64,000 bases of DNA from Endozoicomonas sp. Mp262 (GTDB taxonomy: Bacteria > Pseudomonadota > Gammaproteobacteria > Pseudomonadales > Endozoicomonadaceae), in contig NZ_CP092489.1 in NCBI RefSeq assembly GCF_025643335.1, positions 3,668,501 through 3,732,500 of the forward strand, written 5' to 3'. Under the pieces are notes generated by a model that saw only the letters and a program-made list of their open reading frames with translations, searched no databases and had not been told where the DNA came from. Numbering within the stretch: the stretch's first letter is position 1; the number at the start of each line of letters is the position of its first letter. Positions 37,262 to 46,104 of the stretch are shown piece after piece. A program made the translations under genes and the position numbers.

Positions 37262-38906
37262 CAGCTATTCCCGTGACATCAATTAAATCACTGCAACAGC
37301 AAGGCTTACAGTAAATTCCAAATGGAGTGATTTCGCACAAAATAACGTCTACTTTTGATAGGGATACTTTATCAATGGCTGTCTCTCATGGCTTATCCAT
37401 TCCAAAAAAGTCGTAAGCATCTTTGTGCAAACAGTTTAATTACTACGATTTCTGAAAGTTATGAGCAAATTCCAGATGTCCGACCAAACAAGGATTCCAG
37501 AAAAATAACAATACATGATGCCTCCATGTCCGCTTTTGCCATGATGCATCTCAAGTACCCATCGCTCCTCTCGTTTGAGCGTGATAAAACAGAGCAAGAA
37601 GTAAGGCATAACCTTGAGCACCTGTATCAGATAAAAAAACGTGCTCCCTGTGATACCAGTATGCGGGAAATCCTGGATCCAATAGATCCCGTAGAGTTCA
37701 AAAAGCCTTTTAAGACATTGCTGTCTAACGTCCAAAGGGGCGGATTACTGAAGGCATTCGAATTTCACTGCGGGAACTTGAAAAATCACTACTTGCTCCC
37801 GATCGATGGAACTGGGCTATTTTACTCCTGCAATAATAAAAAACCTTGTCAGGAGTGCTGTACTAAAAATAAGGGAAAGGCCAACGAAGCTCACTACCAC
37901 CAGTTAATGGCAGCATGCATTGCTCACCCGGATCAAAAAACAGTCTTGCCATTGGCACCGGAAGCCATAGTTTGCCAGGACGGTTCGACCAAAAATGACT
38001 GTGAAAAAAATGCCATTAAACGGTTGTTTGCCACCATACGAGAGCATCACCCACGTCTAAAGTTCGTTATTCTTCTGGACAGTCTTTATGCTGACAACCC
38101 CACTGTCCAACTGATTAAGAGTTATGGCTGGCATTACATCATTGTCGCGAAAGATGGCAACCATGCCTCGCTGGTTGAAGCGATGGATGAGCTGGATAAA
38201 GAAGGAAAAGTTCACCGTGCTGAAAAAGTTAATGAAGAGACTGGAATTAAGTGGTGGTTTCGCTATGCCAATGACGTCAGGCTGAACAAGGCAAAATATG
38301 CAGAACAGGTTAATGTGCTTGATTTTGTCGAAACCGATAAAAAAGGTAAACAGCATATCTGGTGCTGGGTGACTGATATTCCGCTTAACGAAGAAACCAT
38401 AGAACCCGTCATGAAAGGAGGGCGCTGCCGATGGCATATTGAGAACCAGACGTTTAACACCCTGAAAAATCAAGGCTACGATCTCGAACATAACTACGGT
38501 CACGGTGAGAAGCACTTAGCCACAAATCTGGCCTATCTGACGATGCTTGCTTTTCTCGTAGATCAAATACAGGAACTGTGCTGTCCCCAGTTTCAGGAAG
38601 CTTTAAGAACCCGCTCAAAAGGAGTCCGTATAGCATTATGGAAATGGATACAGGGCTATTTTTTGCATTGGCTGATAAAAACGTGGGAGGGGCTTTTTTA
38701 CACAGTAACTCATGGTATTGAAGAGAAAAGGGTGATTCCATTCGATACATCATAACCGGCCATATCGTAGCTACGTTCAGGGGTGACATTTTTTCTTTAA
38801 AGCTCCGCTTTGTTAATTGGCGGCTCAGTTTTGATCGGCTTCATTATTTTTGCTGCCTTATTGTCAATACCAACGATCATCGACGTTCATCATGCGGGAA
38901 TAGCTG
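37262..38906 (+). mobile_element. Complete IS4-like insertion sequence, 1645 bp
   Basis: Both ends are exact: 12-bp perfect inverted repeats CAGCTATTCCCG (37262-37273) and CGGGAATAGCTG (38895-38906), flanked by a 9-bp direct duplication CTAAAAGTC at 37253-37261 and 38907-38915. It contains one intact transposase gene. The perfect target duplication shows that the element moved as a unit and has not been rearranged since. Confidence 0.92.
37355..38755 (+). CDS. IS4-like DDE transposase
   Basis: 466 residues. The acidic core motifs are LPIDGTGLFYS (first Asp), VILLDSLYADN (second Asp) and RWHIENQTFNTLKNQGYDLEHNYGHG, which has the Glu in the Y/R-(2)-R-(3)-E-(6)-K-like context of IS4 relatives. 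Paired cysteines (SCNNKKPCQECC) sit in the insertion domain. The frame is intact, so the element is probably active. I call the start at the first ATG of the frame (37355). No strong ribosome site is seen. Confidence 0.85.
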   Translation: MIGILYQWLSLMAYPFQKSRKHLCANSLITTISESYEQIPDVRPNKDSRKITIHDASMSAFAMMHLKYPSLLSFERDKTEQEVRHNLEHLYQIKKRAPCDTSMREILDPIDPVEFKKPFKTLLSNVQRGGLLKAFEFHCGNLKNHYLLPIDGTGLFYSCNNKKPCQECCTKNKGKANEAHYHQLMAACIAHPDQKTVLPLAPEAIVCQDGSTKNDCEKNAIKRLFATIREHHPRLKFVILLDSLYADNPTVQLIKSYGWHYIIVAKDGNHASLVEAMDELDKEGKVHRAEKVNEETGIKWWFRYANDVRLNKAKYAEQVNVLDFVETDKKGKQHIWCWVTDIPLNEETIEPVMKGGRCRWHIENQTFNTLKNQGYDLEHNYGHGEKHLATNLAYLTMLAFLVDQIQELCCPQFQEALRTRSKGVRIALWKWIQGYFLHWLIKTWEGLFYTVTHGIEEKRVIPFDTS

Positions 38907-38915
38907 CTAAAAGTC

Positions 38916-39346
38916 CGATGATAACCCTATTGTATAAGAGGAAAACTGCATTATCGGAGTTTTTTAAGGTGGCTGTCCTATATATCTGATATATTTATTT
39001 TTTAGTACATTAAAGTGTTTTACGATCGTCAGAGAAAATACTCAACTAACGGCTAACTGGCTCCATTCAAGTATGAGAAGGAACTTGCCAAGGCAGCGTA
39101 AAAAAGTGTCCGGAAAATTCTTGCCAAATCAATCCTGCTGTACTATAAGACTGTTGTCCTGTACAAAGCTTAGATATATGGCGTTGAGCCTATTACTTCA
39201 AGAGAAGATGGAAAAGCTGGATATGAAGAATAAGCACTTCACAGTAGTTGCTGATAATGAATATTTAGAACTCGTGTTTCAGGGATGTATTGGGTCAAAA
39301 GTACTACATTAGGTTGCCCCTGTGTAGATAACTAATCCGTATTGTT
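38916..39346. other. Gap between mobile elements without a convincing gene
   Basis: 431 bp. A 79-codon open frame (39073-39312) has no ribosome site, no family resemblance and basic low-complexity content, so I do not call it. The sequence just after 38915 is the former upstream region of the isochorismatase remnant. Confidence 0.4.
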
Positions 39347-39736
39347 GTGAAGCCTAAGATATGTTGCTCTTTTTCGATTATATTTTCTGTATTGATGTTG
39401 GACTTAACTGCTGGCGTTTATTGCATTGACTGCAGGAATGAGCAAGAAGACTGCATCTGTCATTATAGCGCATCCTGTGTAGACTGTGGGAATAATGAAG
39501 ACTATTGTATTTGCCCCTCTAGAATTTGGGATCTAAGTTCACAAGAAATATTAGATACTCTTAACAAATTCAAAGAAGACCTAATATCTTTGGATGAAGA
39601 ATTTAACAATCATTTGACTGAAAACACAAGGGAAAAGATATTGTTAGAACTGAAAAAAATTAAATCCCTTATGCTCAAGATAAAAGGTCATCTTGATAGT
39701 GAATTTTATGGTATTGGCTATCACCTGAATCCGTGA
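39347..39736 (+). CDS. Small secreted cysteine-rich protein with a duplicated motif
   Basis: 129 residues from a GTG at 39347. A signal-peptide-like N terminus (KPKICCSFSIIFSVLMLDLTAGVYC) precedes two tandem copies of CxxCxN-x4-CxC: CIDCRNEQEDCIC and CVDCGNNEDYCIC. The rest is a helical, coiled-coil-like stretch (EILDTLNKFKEDLISLDEEF, then REKILLELKKIKSLMLKIKG). I know no matching family. The paired motif looks like a metal site or disulfide knot. The start is uncertain because no ribosome site precedes it. It lies between two insertion sequences. Confidence 0.4.
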   Translation: MKPKICCSFSIIFSVLMLDLTAGVYCIDCRNEQEDCICHYSASCVDCGNNEDYCICPSRIWDLSSQEILDTLNKFKEDLISLDEEFNNHLTENTREKILLELKKIKSLMLKIKGHLDSEFYGIGYHLNP

Positions 39737-39831
39737 GTTCACTGTAGCCCAACTCCTCTGGATCAACCACAAAACGTAAGTTCCAAGTTAAAATGCACCC
39801 ACTCTAATTTTCACCACCTGGGTGCATTTTT

Positions 39832-41169
39832 GTGAAACTGAAAATTGAACAATCACAGACGGAATTTTATACACCGGTCGCAGGGCTTTATTTCGTTGGT
39901 CATGCACTCAACAAAAAGACAGCGTTAAGCAAATCCCTGCGCAAAATAAAAAAAAGGCACCGTATCACTCATATCGACCTGATCAGAGCTTACTGCGGCC
40001 AACTGGCTCAGGGTAAAAGTGATTTTGATAATGTTGATAATAACCGGGATAACGACTGGTTCCGGTTGGCAATGGGCATTAAACAAATGCCTTCAGCCAG
40101 CCGCTTAAGACAGCGTTTCAATGAAGATGCCGCCCAACTGATTCCTTTCATCGAGGACAGCCTTACCGATGTCCTGGTTAATCTTCAGGTGCCCGTCACA
40201 CCCCTTCCGAAAAAACTCGATAAGAAGCAGCACATACCACTGGATATCGACGTATTCCCTATGGATAACAGCAATACCAAAAAGGAGGGGGTCGAGTACA
40301 CGTATAAAAAATTCTTTGGTTATGCCCCTATTGCCGCTTACTTTGGCTGCGAAGGCTGGTGCCTGGGATGTGAATTACGCCCAGGCTCTCAGCACTCCCA
40401 GAATGATTTTATTGGCTTTTTACAAGCAGTGCTGCACCGCAGCCGACGTTTGACCCGAGCGCCTATTCTGGTTCGCCTTGATAGTGGCCACGATGCTGAG
40501 GAATCGCGCCGGGAAATCGCCGGGTTCAAAGGTGTGAATCACATTATCAAGCTCAACCCAAGAAAGTATCACACCAAGGAACACTGGCTCCCCATTTTTG
40601 AAGAAAAGCAAGTCAAATGGGAGGAGTCGCGTCCAGGAAAGAGTTATGCGACACTCTCAACCGTCTATGAAACCAACTATGGTAACCAGCGTCTGATTAT
40701 TCGCATTATCAAGCGTACCACTGATACTGTAGGGCAGAGATTTCTGACACCCGATTATGAGCTGGAAGGATGGTGGACAACACTCAGCGAAGCTGACTAC
40801 AGCGATGATCAGATCATTAATCTTTATGAGGATCATGCGACCAGCGAGCAGTTTCACAGTGAGTTGAAGACTGATATGGATTTAGAGCGCCTGCCTTCAG
40901 GCAAGTTTGACACCAACGACCTGGTGATGTGTTTGGGTGCACTGGTCTATAACATTCTGCGCTACATGGGGCAGAGTTGCTTGCTCGGGCCAGATGCGCC
41001 GGTACGTCATAAAGCCAAACGACGCCGGTTAAAAACCGTGATACAGGAACTCATCTACCTGGCTGCCCGTCTTCTGAAAAAAGGACATCAATACCGGCTA
41101 CGCTTTGGTCGTTACTGTCCTGGTTTCAGGTCTTTCCATCAATTAATAAGCCAGCATGCACTTTGTTGA
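39832..41169 (+). CDS. IS1380-family transposase
   Basis: 445 residues, full length for the family. Diagnostic stretches are LDIDVFPMDNSNTKKEG (first Asp), FGYAPIAAYFGCEGWCLGCELRPGS (written here in parts only), LVRLDSGHDAEE (second Asp) and NLYEDHATSEQFHSELKTD with the catalytic Glu. GTG start at 39832. A hairpin AAAATGCACCCA/TGGGTGCATTTT (39790-39829) ends just before the start and may be the subterminal part of the element. I could not fix the element ends or a 4-bp target duplication. Confidence 0.85.
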   Translation: MKLKIEQSQTEFYTPVAGLYFVGHALNKKTALSKSLRKIKKRHRITHIDLIRAYCGQLAQGKSDFDNVDNNRDNDWFRLAMGIKQMPSASRLRQRFNEDAAQLIPFIEDSLTDVLVNLQVPVTPLPKKLDKKQHIPLDIDVFPMDNSNTKKEGVEYTYKKFFGYAPIAAYFGCEGWCLGCELRPGSQHSQNDFIGFLQAVLHRSRRLTRAPILVRLDSGHDAEESRREIAGFKGVNHIIKLNPRKYHTKEHWLPIFEEKQVKWEESRPGKSYATLSTVYETNYGNQRLIIRIIKRTTDTVGQRFLTPDYELEGWWTTLSEADYSDDQIINLYEDHATSEQFHSELKTDMDLERLPSGKFDTNDLVMCLGALVYNILRYMGQSCLLGPDAPVRHKAKRRRLKTVIQELIYLAARLLKKGHQYRLRFGRYCPGFRSFHQLISQHALC

Positions 41170-41574
41170 TTGAATAGCGAGATAGAAAAAAATGCCATAA
41201 ATGAGAAAGTACTGTATTGATAACGGTAGGGCTTCTTTCAACCTGTCTTCAAGTTTGATGATATTTTGATCAGCATTTATGCTTAAAAACGACATAAAAA
41301 CACTTCAATCAATAACCCGAGTTATTTTCAAAGGAAAAAATTAATCAGCACATTTTCAAAACTGCCGGGCAAATCAAGAAATCACGGATTCAGGTATCAG
41401 CCAGAATAAAGGCATAGCTGTGGTTTATGAGCGTGAGGCATTATGCATTTTTCATAATTTTCTGATTATATACATAGTGCAAGACCTGACCTTTTTCTCT
41501 CGAATAAAAACTTGCCCGGGTAGTGTAAGAAAGTACAGTACAGGGTTCGTATAATGTTTGCATAACTGTCTGCT
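41170..41574. other. Non-coding tail after the IS1380 transposase
   Basis: 405 bp with no convincing gene. It must contain the right end of the IS1380 element and the 3' region of the chemosensory operon. No clear terminator with a T run was seen. Confidence 0.35.
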
Positions 41575-42591
41575 TTATTTCTGAGACAGCATTTGTCCAA
41601 TAGCTTCGGGTGAAAGACAGTGATCCAGTAAGCTGTTTTGCCTGGCCTGCTTGATACTCTCATCAATCAGGGCTGAGCGTTCATCCTGGCCAATGGTTAG
41701 TGCACCAGCGGCTTTCATAGCCTTAACCCCTTCTAAACCATTATTGGTTCCGCTCAGGAGCACGCCTATGGCCTTATGGGGACAACAGGAAGCAATGGAC
41801 TGAAAGAGGATATCTGCTGAAGGGGATAGCCGGTCATGGGTATCGAAAGCGGTCAATTCACAGACCAGACCTTCTGAACCCTGGGTCAGGGTCATATCAT
41901 GGCAATCTGGAGTCACATAAACAGTACCGTTTTTAAGGGTCTCTCCATTCTCTGCCAGTTTGAGAGGCAGTTTGATTTTGGGGGTGAGCCAGGTGACCAG
42001 ACCCTCTAAAAAGCCTGGAGCCAGTTGCTGATTGATAATAATGGGACAATGAGCGGTTTCAAGTTGTGCAAAAATCCGGTTGATAGCATGTAACCCGCCT
42101 TCGGCAGAGGCAATGGCAATTACTTCAGCGGCTTTTTTTGTTTCGTTGTTGATTGCAGTTGCATCTGTTTCAGCATGATCCTGACTGACATTGGCACCGG
42201 ACATTAATCGCACCATACGAAGAAATTCTTTCAGAGGATCATAGTTCGGGTTGGCTCCCCCACCCAGCTGGGGTTGTTCAACCACGGCGACAGCCCCTTC
42301 ATCGATAGCCTGGAAGGTGTTATGCACTTCTTCAGCATTGACACTGGAACTCACCAGCATAACCGGGGTAGGGCAGCTATCCATAATGGCATGGGTAGCC
42401 TCAAAGCCATTCATCTCAGGCATTTGTACGTCCATGGTCACCAGGTCTGGCTTCAGGCTTTGCACCATTTCCAGCGCCTGTTTACCATTTTCCGCCCGGC
42501 CTACCACTTCAATATCCGGTTCTTTGCCTAGTACTGCCTTGAGTAACATGGCCACTACATTGGAATCATCAGCGATCAGTACCTTGATCAT
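41575..42591 (-). CDS. CheB paralogue with lost catalytic triad (probable pseudoenzyme)
   Basis: 338 residues with the CheB layout: receiver (1-120) and methylesterase-like domain (about 155-338). Compared with the intact cheB next door, the serine motif GVSTGG reads ASAEGG (Ser to Ala), the histidine motif SQHIS reads NQQLA (His to Gln) and GMGNDGA reads GTNNGLEG (Asp lost). The receiver keeps DD and the phospho-acceptor in TMDVQMP, but the switch lysine (EKP) is Gln (EQP). Length and fold are preserved and the frame is intact, so it is not simply decaying. It may act as a decoy, adaptor or phosphate sink. Last gene of the operon, 29 bp after cheB. Confidence 0.85.
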   Translation of the reverse strand: MIKVLIADDSNVVAMLLKAVLGKEPDIEVVGRAENGKQALEMVQSLKPDLVTMDVQMPEMNGFEATHAIMDSCPTPVMLVSSSVNAEEVHNTFQAIDEGAVAVVEQPQLGGGANPNYDPLKEFLRMVRLMSGANVSQDHAETDATAINNETKKAAEVIAIASAEGGLHAINRIFAQLETAHCPIIINQQLAPGFLEGLVTWLTPKIKLPLKLAENGETLKNGTVYVTPDCHDMTLTQGSEGLVCELTAFDTHDRLSPSADILFQSIASCCPHKAIGVLLSGTNNGLEGVKAMKAAGALTIGQDERSALIDESIKQARQNSLLDHCLSPEAIGQMLSQK

Positions 42592-42619
42592 GGCTACACT
42601 CCATTGTCTTATAATTAAC

Positions 42620-43645
42620 CTACTTTGCTAATCTTCGAATATAGTCTGACATTTCCTGAAGATTGGCGACCTTATCTGTGGCTCCTAAAGCAATGGCTTC
42701 TGCTGGCATACCAAAGACTGTGGAGCTGGCTTCGTCCTGAGCCAGGGTGAAGCTGCCTGCTTTATGCATAGCCAGAAGTCCATCGGCACCATCATTTCCC
42801 ATACCGGTTAAAATAATACCGATTGCCTTATCTTTACATACCGTTGCAACGGACTGAAGCGATACAGAAGCAGAGGGGCGAAAGCGGTTGATGGGAGGGG
42901 ACTGGGTTAACTTGGCCTGGATAATAGCTCCCAGTTTCCGGATCTCAAAATGGTGATCATCGGGTGCAAAGTAAGCAGCACCGGGTTTTAGCTGTTCACC
43001 ATGAGTAGCAATTTGAACGCTTATTGCTAACTGATTGTCTAGCCATCCAGCCAGGCCATCAATAAAGCCCTGAGAGATATGCTGGCTAATAATAATGGGG
43101 GCAGGGAAGTTTTCAGGAAAATCTCTCAGCAGGTTTAACAACGCGGTGGGTCCTCCGGTAGAAACGCCAATGGCCACCAGTTCCACTGATCTGGGTTCAG
43201 GCAGAGAAGAAAAGCTTGATCGGGTGGGGGCTGTGGGTGCCCTTGTTATGGCCTTGACATCAACTTTGGACAGTTCTCTTATACTGTTTACCAGGTCCCG
43301 GCGAACCGGCTTAAAATCAGCCTGGCCATACCCCTGTGGTTTTTCTATAAGGGTGAGAGCCCCGGCCTTCATGGTTTGAAAATCTTCAGGGGTTACTGTG
43401 GCACTGACAATAATTATGGGCGTCGGATTACTGGCCATAATGGCCTTGGTGGCCTCGAAACCATCCATTTCCGGCATCCGGATATCCATGGTTATCAGGT
43501 CTGGTTTATGCCGTTCAACCATAGCCAGGGCTTCCTTGCCATTCTTGGCCTGGCCAACCACCATCATATCGGCTTCCTGTTCGATAATAGCCCTGATTAA
43601 CATGGATATTACCGGTGAATCATCCACCACCAACACTCGAATCAT
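42620..43645 (-). CDS. cheB: Chemotaxis protein-glutamate methylesterase CheB
   Basis: 341 residues. The receiver (VLVVDDSPVIS, TMDIRMPEMDGFEA, EKP lysine) is fused to an intact methylesterase domain with AIGVSTGG (Ser), SQHIS (His) and GMGNDGADG (Asp). It removes methyl groups from the receptor once phosphorylated by CheA, opposing CheR. It follows cheA by 23 bp in the operon. Confidence 0.93.
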   Translation of the reverse strand: MIRVLVVDDSPVISMLIRAIIEQEADMMVVGQAKNGKEALAMVERHKPDLITMDIRMPEMDGFEATKAIMASNPTPIIIVSATVTPEDFQTMKAGALTLIEKPQGYGQADFKPVRRDLVNSIRELSKVDVKAITRAPTAPTRSSFSSLPEPRSVELVAIGVSTGGPTALLNLLRDFPENFPAPIIISQHISQGFIDGLAGWLDNQLAISVQIATHGEQLKPGAAYFAPDDHHFEIRKLGAIIQAKLTQSPPINRFRPSASVSLQSVATVCKDKAIGIILTGMGNDGADGLLAMHKAGSFTLAQDEASSTVFGMPAEAIALGATDKVANLQEMSDYIRRLAK

Positions 43646-43668
43646 AAACCTGTGGTTCCCTGATGAAG

Positions 43669-46089
43669 TTAATGGCTTAGTAGCCGTTTGACAGCATCCA
43701 GTAGTGCCTTGGTTTCGAACTGACCTTTGACGATATAGGCATCAGCCCCCACTTCCAGCCCCTTTTTCTTATGCTCATCCTGTGCCAGGGAGCTAACCAG
43801 AATAACAGGGGTCTCTTTGTAAGCATGGGCTTGTTTAATTTCTGCCGCCAGTTCAAAACCGGTCATAAAGGGCATTTCAATATCCGAGACCACCAGGTCA
43901 AAATTATTTTTTTGCACCAGTTCCCAGGCTTGTCGACCATCAACGGCAATGGTCACTTTATAGCCGGCATTTTCCAGTATGGACTGTTCCAGAATACGGG
44001 TGGTAATGGAGTCATCCACAACCAGCAGGTGTTTCTGAGCCTCTTCTTCCTCTATTTTTGCCAGTGCCTCTTTAACTTTAAACTGGCTTTGGACGCCCAG
44101 TGCCGTATTAACCAGGTCTGTGGGGTTAAGCACCATCACCATATCGCCGTTGCCCATAAAGGCACCACCGCTGATATTTCGTACGGACTCTAAAGGGGTA
44201 TGGAACGGCTTGATAATCAGTTCCCGCTCACCAATGATTTCGTCCACCAGGAAGGCAACGGTATCCCGCTCATTGGAGACCAGCACCATGGAGATGGATT
44301 TGCTATTGGAGGTGTCCAGCTCTCCCAGTTCCAGCACCGCTGACAAATCTCGTAAAGGCAAAGGTTTGCCTTCGTAAACCACTGCGTAGCTGCCTTCCAC
44401 ATGAATCATTTCGTCGTGGGCCACCTCCATTACACGCACTACATAGGTTGTAGGAATGGCAAATTGACTATCGCTAACGGCAACCAGTAGACCGTGGTCG
44501 GTGGCCAGTGTCAGGGGAAGCTGTAAAATGAATTCGGTGCCTTTTTCCTCTTCGGTTTCTATGCGAACCTCTCCCTTCAATTCCCTGAGACCTTCTTTAA
44601 CTACGTCCAGCCCAACCCCCCTGCCGGAAATATCAGTCACCACTTCTTTACTGGAAAAGCCGGGGCGGAAAATCAAGTCAAGAATTTCTGTCTGGTCCAT
44701 GGTGTCGAGTTCTTGCTGGGTTACCAGCTGTTTGCGGAGAGCGGCTTTGGCAATGGCTTCTGGTTTGATGCCTTCTCCGTCATCCTTGACTGACATAATG
44801 ATCTGGCTGCCCTGGCTTCGTACTTCTACCAGCAGTTTGCCGGTGCCATCCTTGCCTCGACTGACACGGGTTTCCGGGTCTTCGATGCCATGGTCTATAG
44901 CGTTACGAAGAATGTGCATCAGTGGTGCCCGAACCCCATCCAGTACAATTCGATCTAACTCTATATCATCGCCCTGTACTGTTAAGCTGACTTTTTTACC
45001 CAGTTCACGGGCAATATCCCGTACTGAACGGGCCATGGGCCTGAGTATATTGGCGGCTGGAACCAATCGCATAAAACGAACGGCATCCTGAAGGGCGTTG
45101 GATACGACGCTCATCTGATTACGGCTGGTTCGCAGGTTTTTATACAACTGTATGGTGGTGTTATTCAGGGATGAAAGCATGTCAGGCCCGTCAGAAAACA
45201 TCTGCAATAATTCCACTGGCATATTGGTTTTATCAATACGGTGCCAGGCGGTTTGAGCCTGGGCCCAGACTGCCATCAGACTCTGAACCTGTGAACGGAA
45301 TTGTCCGAGGATCTCAAGATGGGTTTCCATGGCAATTTTAGTCACCTGCAACTCTTCAGACAGGGCGTTAACATGGTTCAGCTTATCCAGGGAGACAGGA
45401 ATAATTTCGTTAGCCGTGTCCGGCTTTTTATCAACGGCAATGGTTGATGATGGTTTTTGCGAAGCAGAATCTTGTTGTTTATCATTCTCTGTTGATGGCT
45501 GCCTGGTTTTTTCCTCAGGTTTATCTGTTGTCTGGATTGATTCTTTCCCTGGGCCACTGGTTTGAGCTTGTTGTTTAGGTGTGGCTACAGATATATTCTG
45601 ATTATCCTTTGCTTCGCTATCTTCTTCGGCAGATGGTGATGCTGAAGAGGGGGGAGTGGCTTGGGGGTTGTCCAGACTCTGCAGGAAGTCTTTTTCAATG
45701 ACATGAAGCTCTTCTATGAATTCATTAATGCCATTTTCGTCATAAGCTTCTCCTGATGCTGTGGCCTTGGCGATAGATCCCATATAATCAATGGATTTGA
45801 AGCAGGCATCGATTATATGTGAGGGAGGGGTGATTGAGTCTTGTTTAAAACGGGTAAACAAGTCTTCCATCACATGGGCAATATCTCCGATATTGCGCAG
45901 GTCTACCCCCCGTGCTGCTCCTTTGATGTTATGGGCAGCCCTGAATACAGCATCAATGGTGGCTGCATAATTCGGGTCATCACCGGTTTCCAGTTTAAGC
46001 AGGCCATCGGTAATTTGCTGAGACTGGTCATCCAGCTCAATGACAAATGTATCTATGAGTACTTTAAGTAGTTCAGGATCCAGATCCAT
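43669..46089 (-). CDS. cheA: Hybrid CheA histidine kinase with C-terminal receiver
   Basis: 806 residues. The Hpt domain is N-terminal with His53 in RAAHNIKGAARG. A long acidic, Ser/Pro/Gln-rich linker spans about 145-225, then come the dimerisation region and HATPase (N box MHILRNAIDHGIEDPE, G boxes DDGEGIKPE and GRGVGLDVV). A CheW-like domain spans about 545-670, and a receiver runs from about 678 to 806 (VVDDSITTR, VVSDIEMPFMTGFE). The fused receiver is typical of Wsp-, Frz- and Chp-like pathways that control functions other than flagellar swimming. No separate output regulator is present in the window. Confidence 0.92.
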   Translation of the reverse strand: MDLDPELLKVLIDTFVIELDDQSQQITDGLLKLETGDDPNYAATIDAVFRAAHNIKGAARGVDLRNIGDIAHVMEDLFTRFKQDSITPPSHIIDACFKSIDYMGSIAKATASGEAYDENGINEFIEELHVIEKDFLQSLDNPQATPPSSASPSAEEDSEAKDNQNISVATPKQQAQTSGPGKESIQTTDKPEEKTRQPSTENDKQQDSASQKPSSTIAVDKKPDTANEIIPVSLDKLNHVNALSEELQVTKIAMETHLEILGQFRSQVQSLMAVWAQAQTAWHRIDKTNMPVELLQMFSDGPDMLSSLNNTTIQLYKNLRTSRNQMSVVSNALQDAVRFMRLVPAANILRPMARSVRDIARELGKKVSLTVQGDDIELDRIVLDGVRAPLMHILRNAIDHGIEDPETRVSRGKDGTGKLLVEVRSQGSQIIMSVKDDGEGIKPEAIAKAALRKQLVTQQELDTMDQTEILDLIFRPGFSSKEVVTDISGRGVGLDVVKEGLRELKGEVRIETEEEKGTEFILQLPLTLATDHGLLVAVSDSQFAIPTTYVVRVMEVAHDEMIHVEGSYAVVYEGKPLPLRDLSAVLELGELDTSNSKSISMVLVSNERDTVAFLVDEIIGERELIIKPFHTPLESVRNISGGAFMGNGDMVMVLNPTDLVNTALGVQSQFKVKEALAKIEEEEAQKHLLVVDDSITTRILEQSILENAGYKVTIAVDGRQAWELVQKNNFDLVVSDIEMPFMTGFELAAEIKQAHAYKETPVILVSSLAQDEHKKKGLEVGADAYIVKGQFETKALLDAVKRLLSH

Positions 46090-46104
46090 AACTTAGGCTC
46101 GCCC

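Noticed and set aside
39073-39312. A 79-codon frame between the two insertion sequences
   Set aside because: Basic low-complexity start, no ribosome site, no recognisable domain.
39790-39829. The hairpin before the IS1380 transposase as the exact left end of the element
   Set aside because: No matching inverted end was found in 41170-41574 and no 4-bp duplication could be fixed, so I did not define element boundaries.
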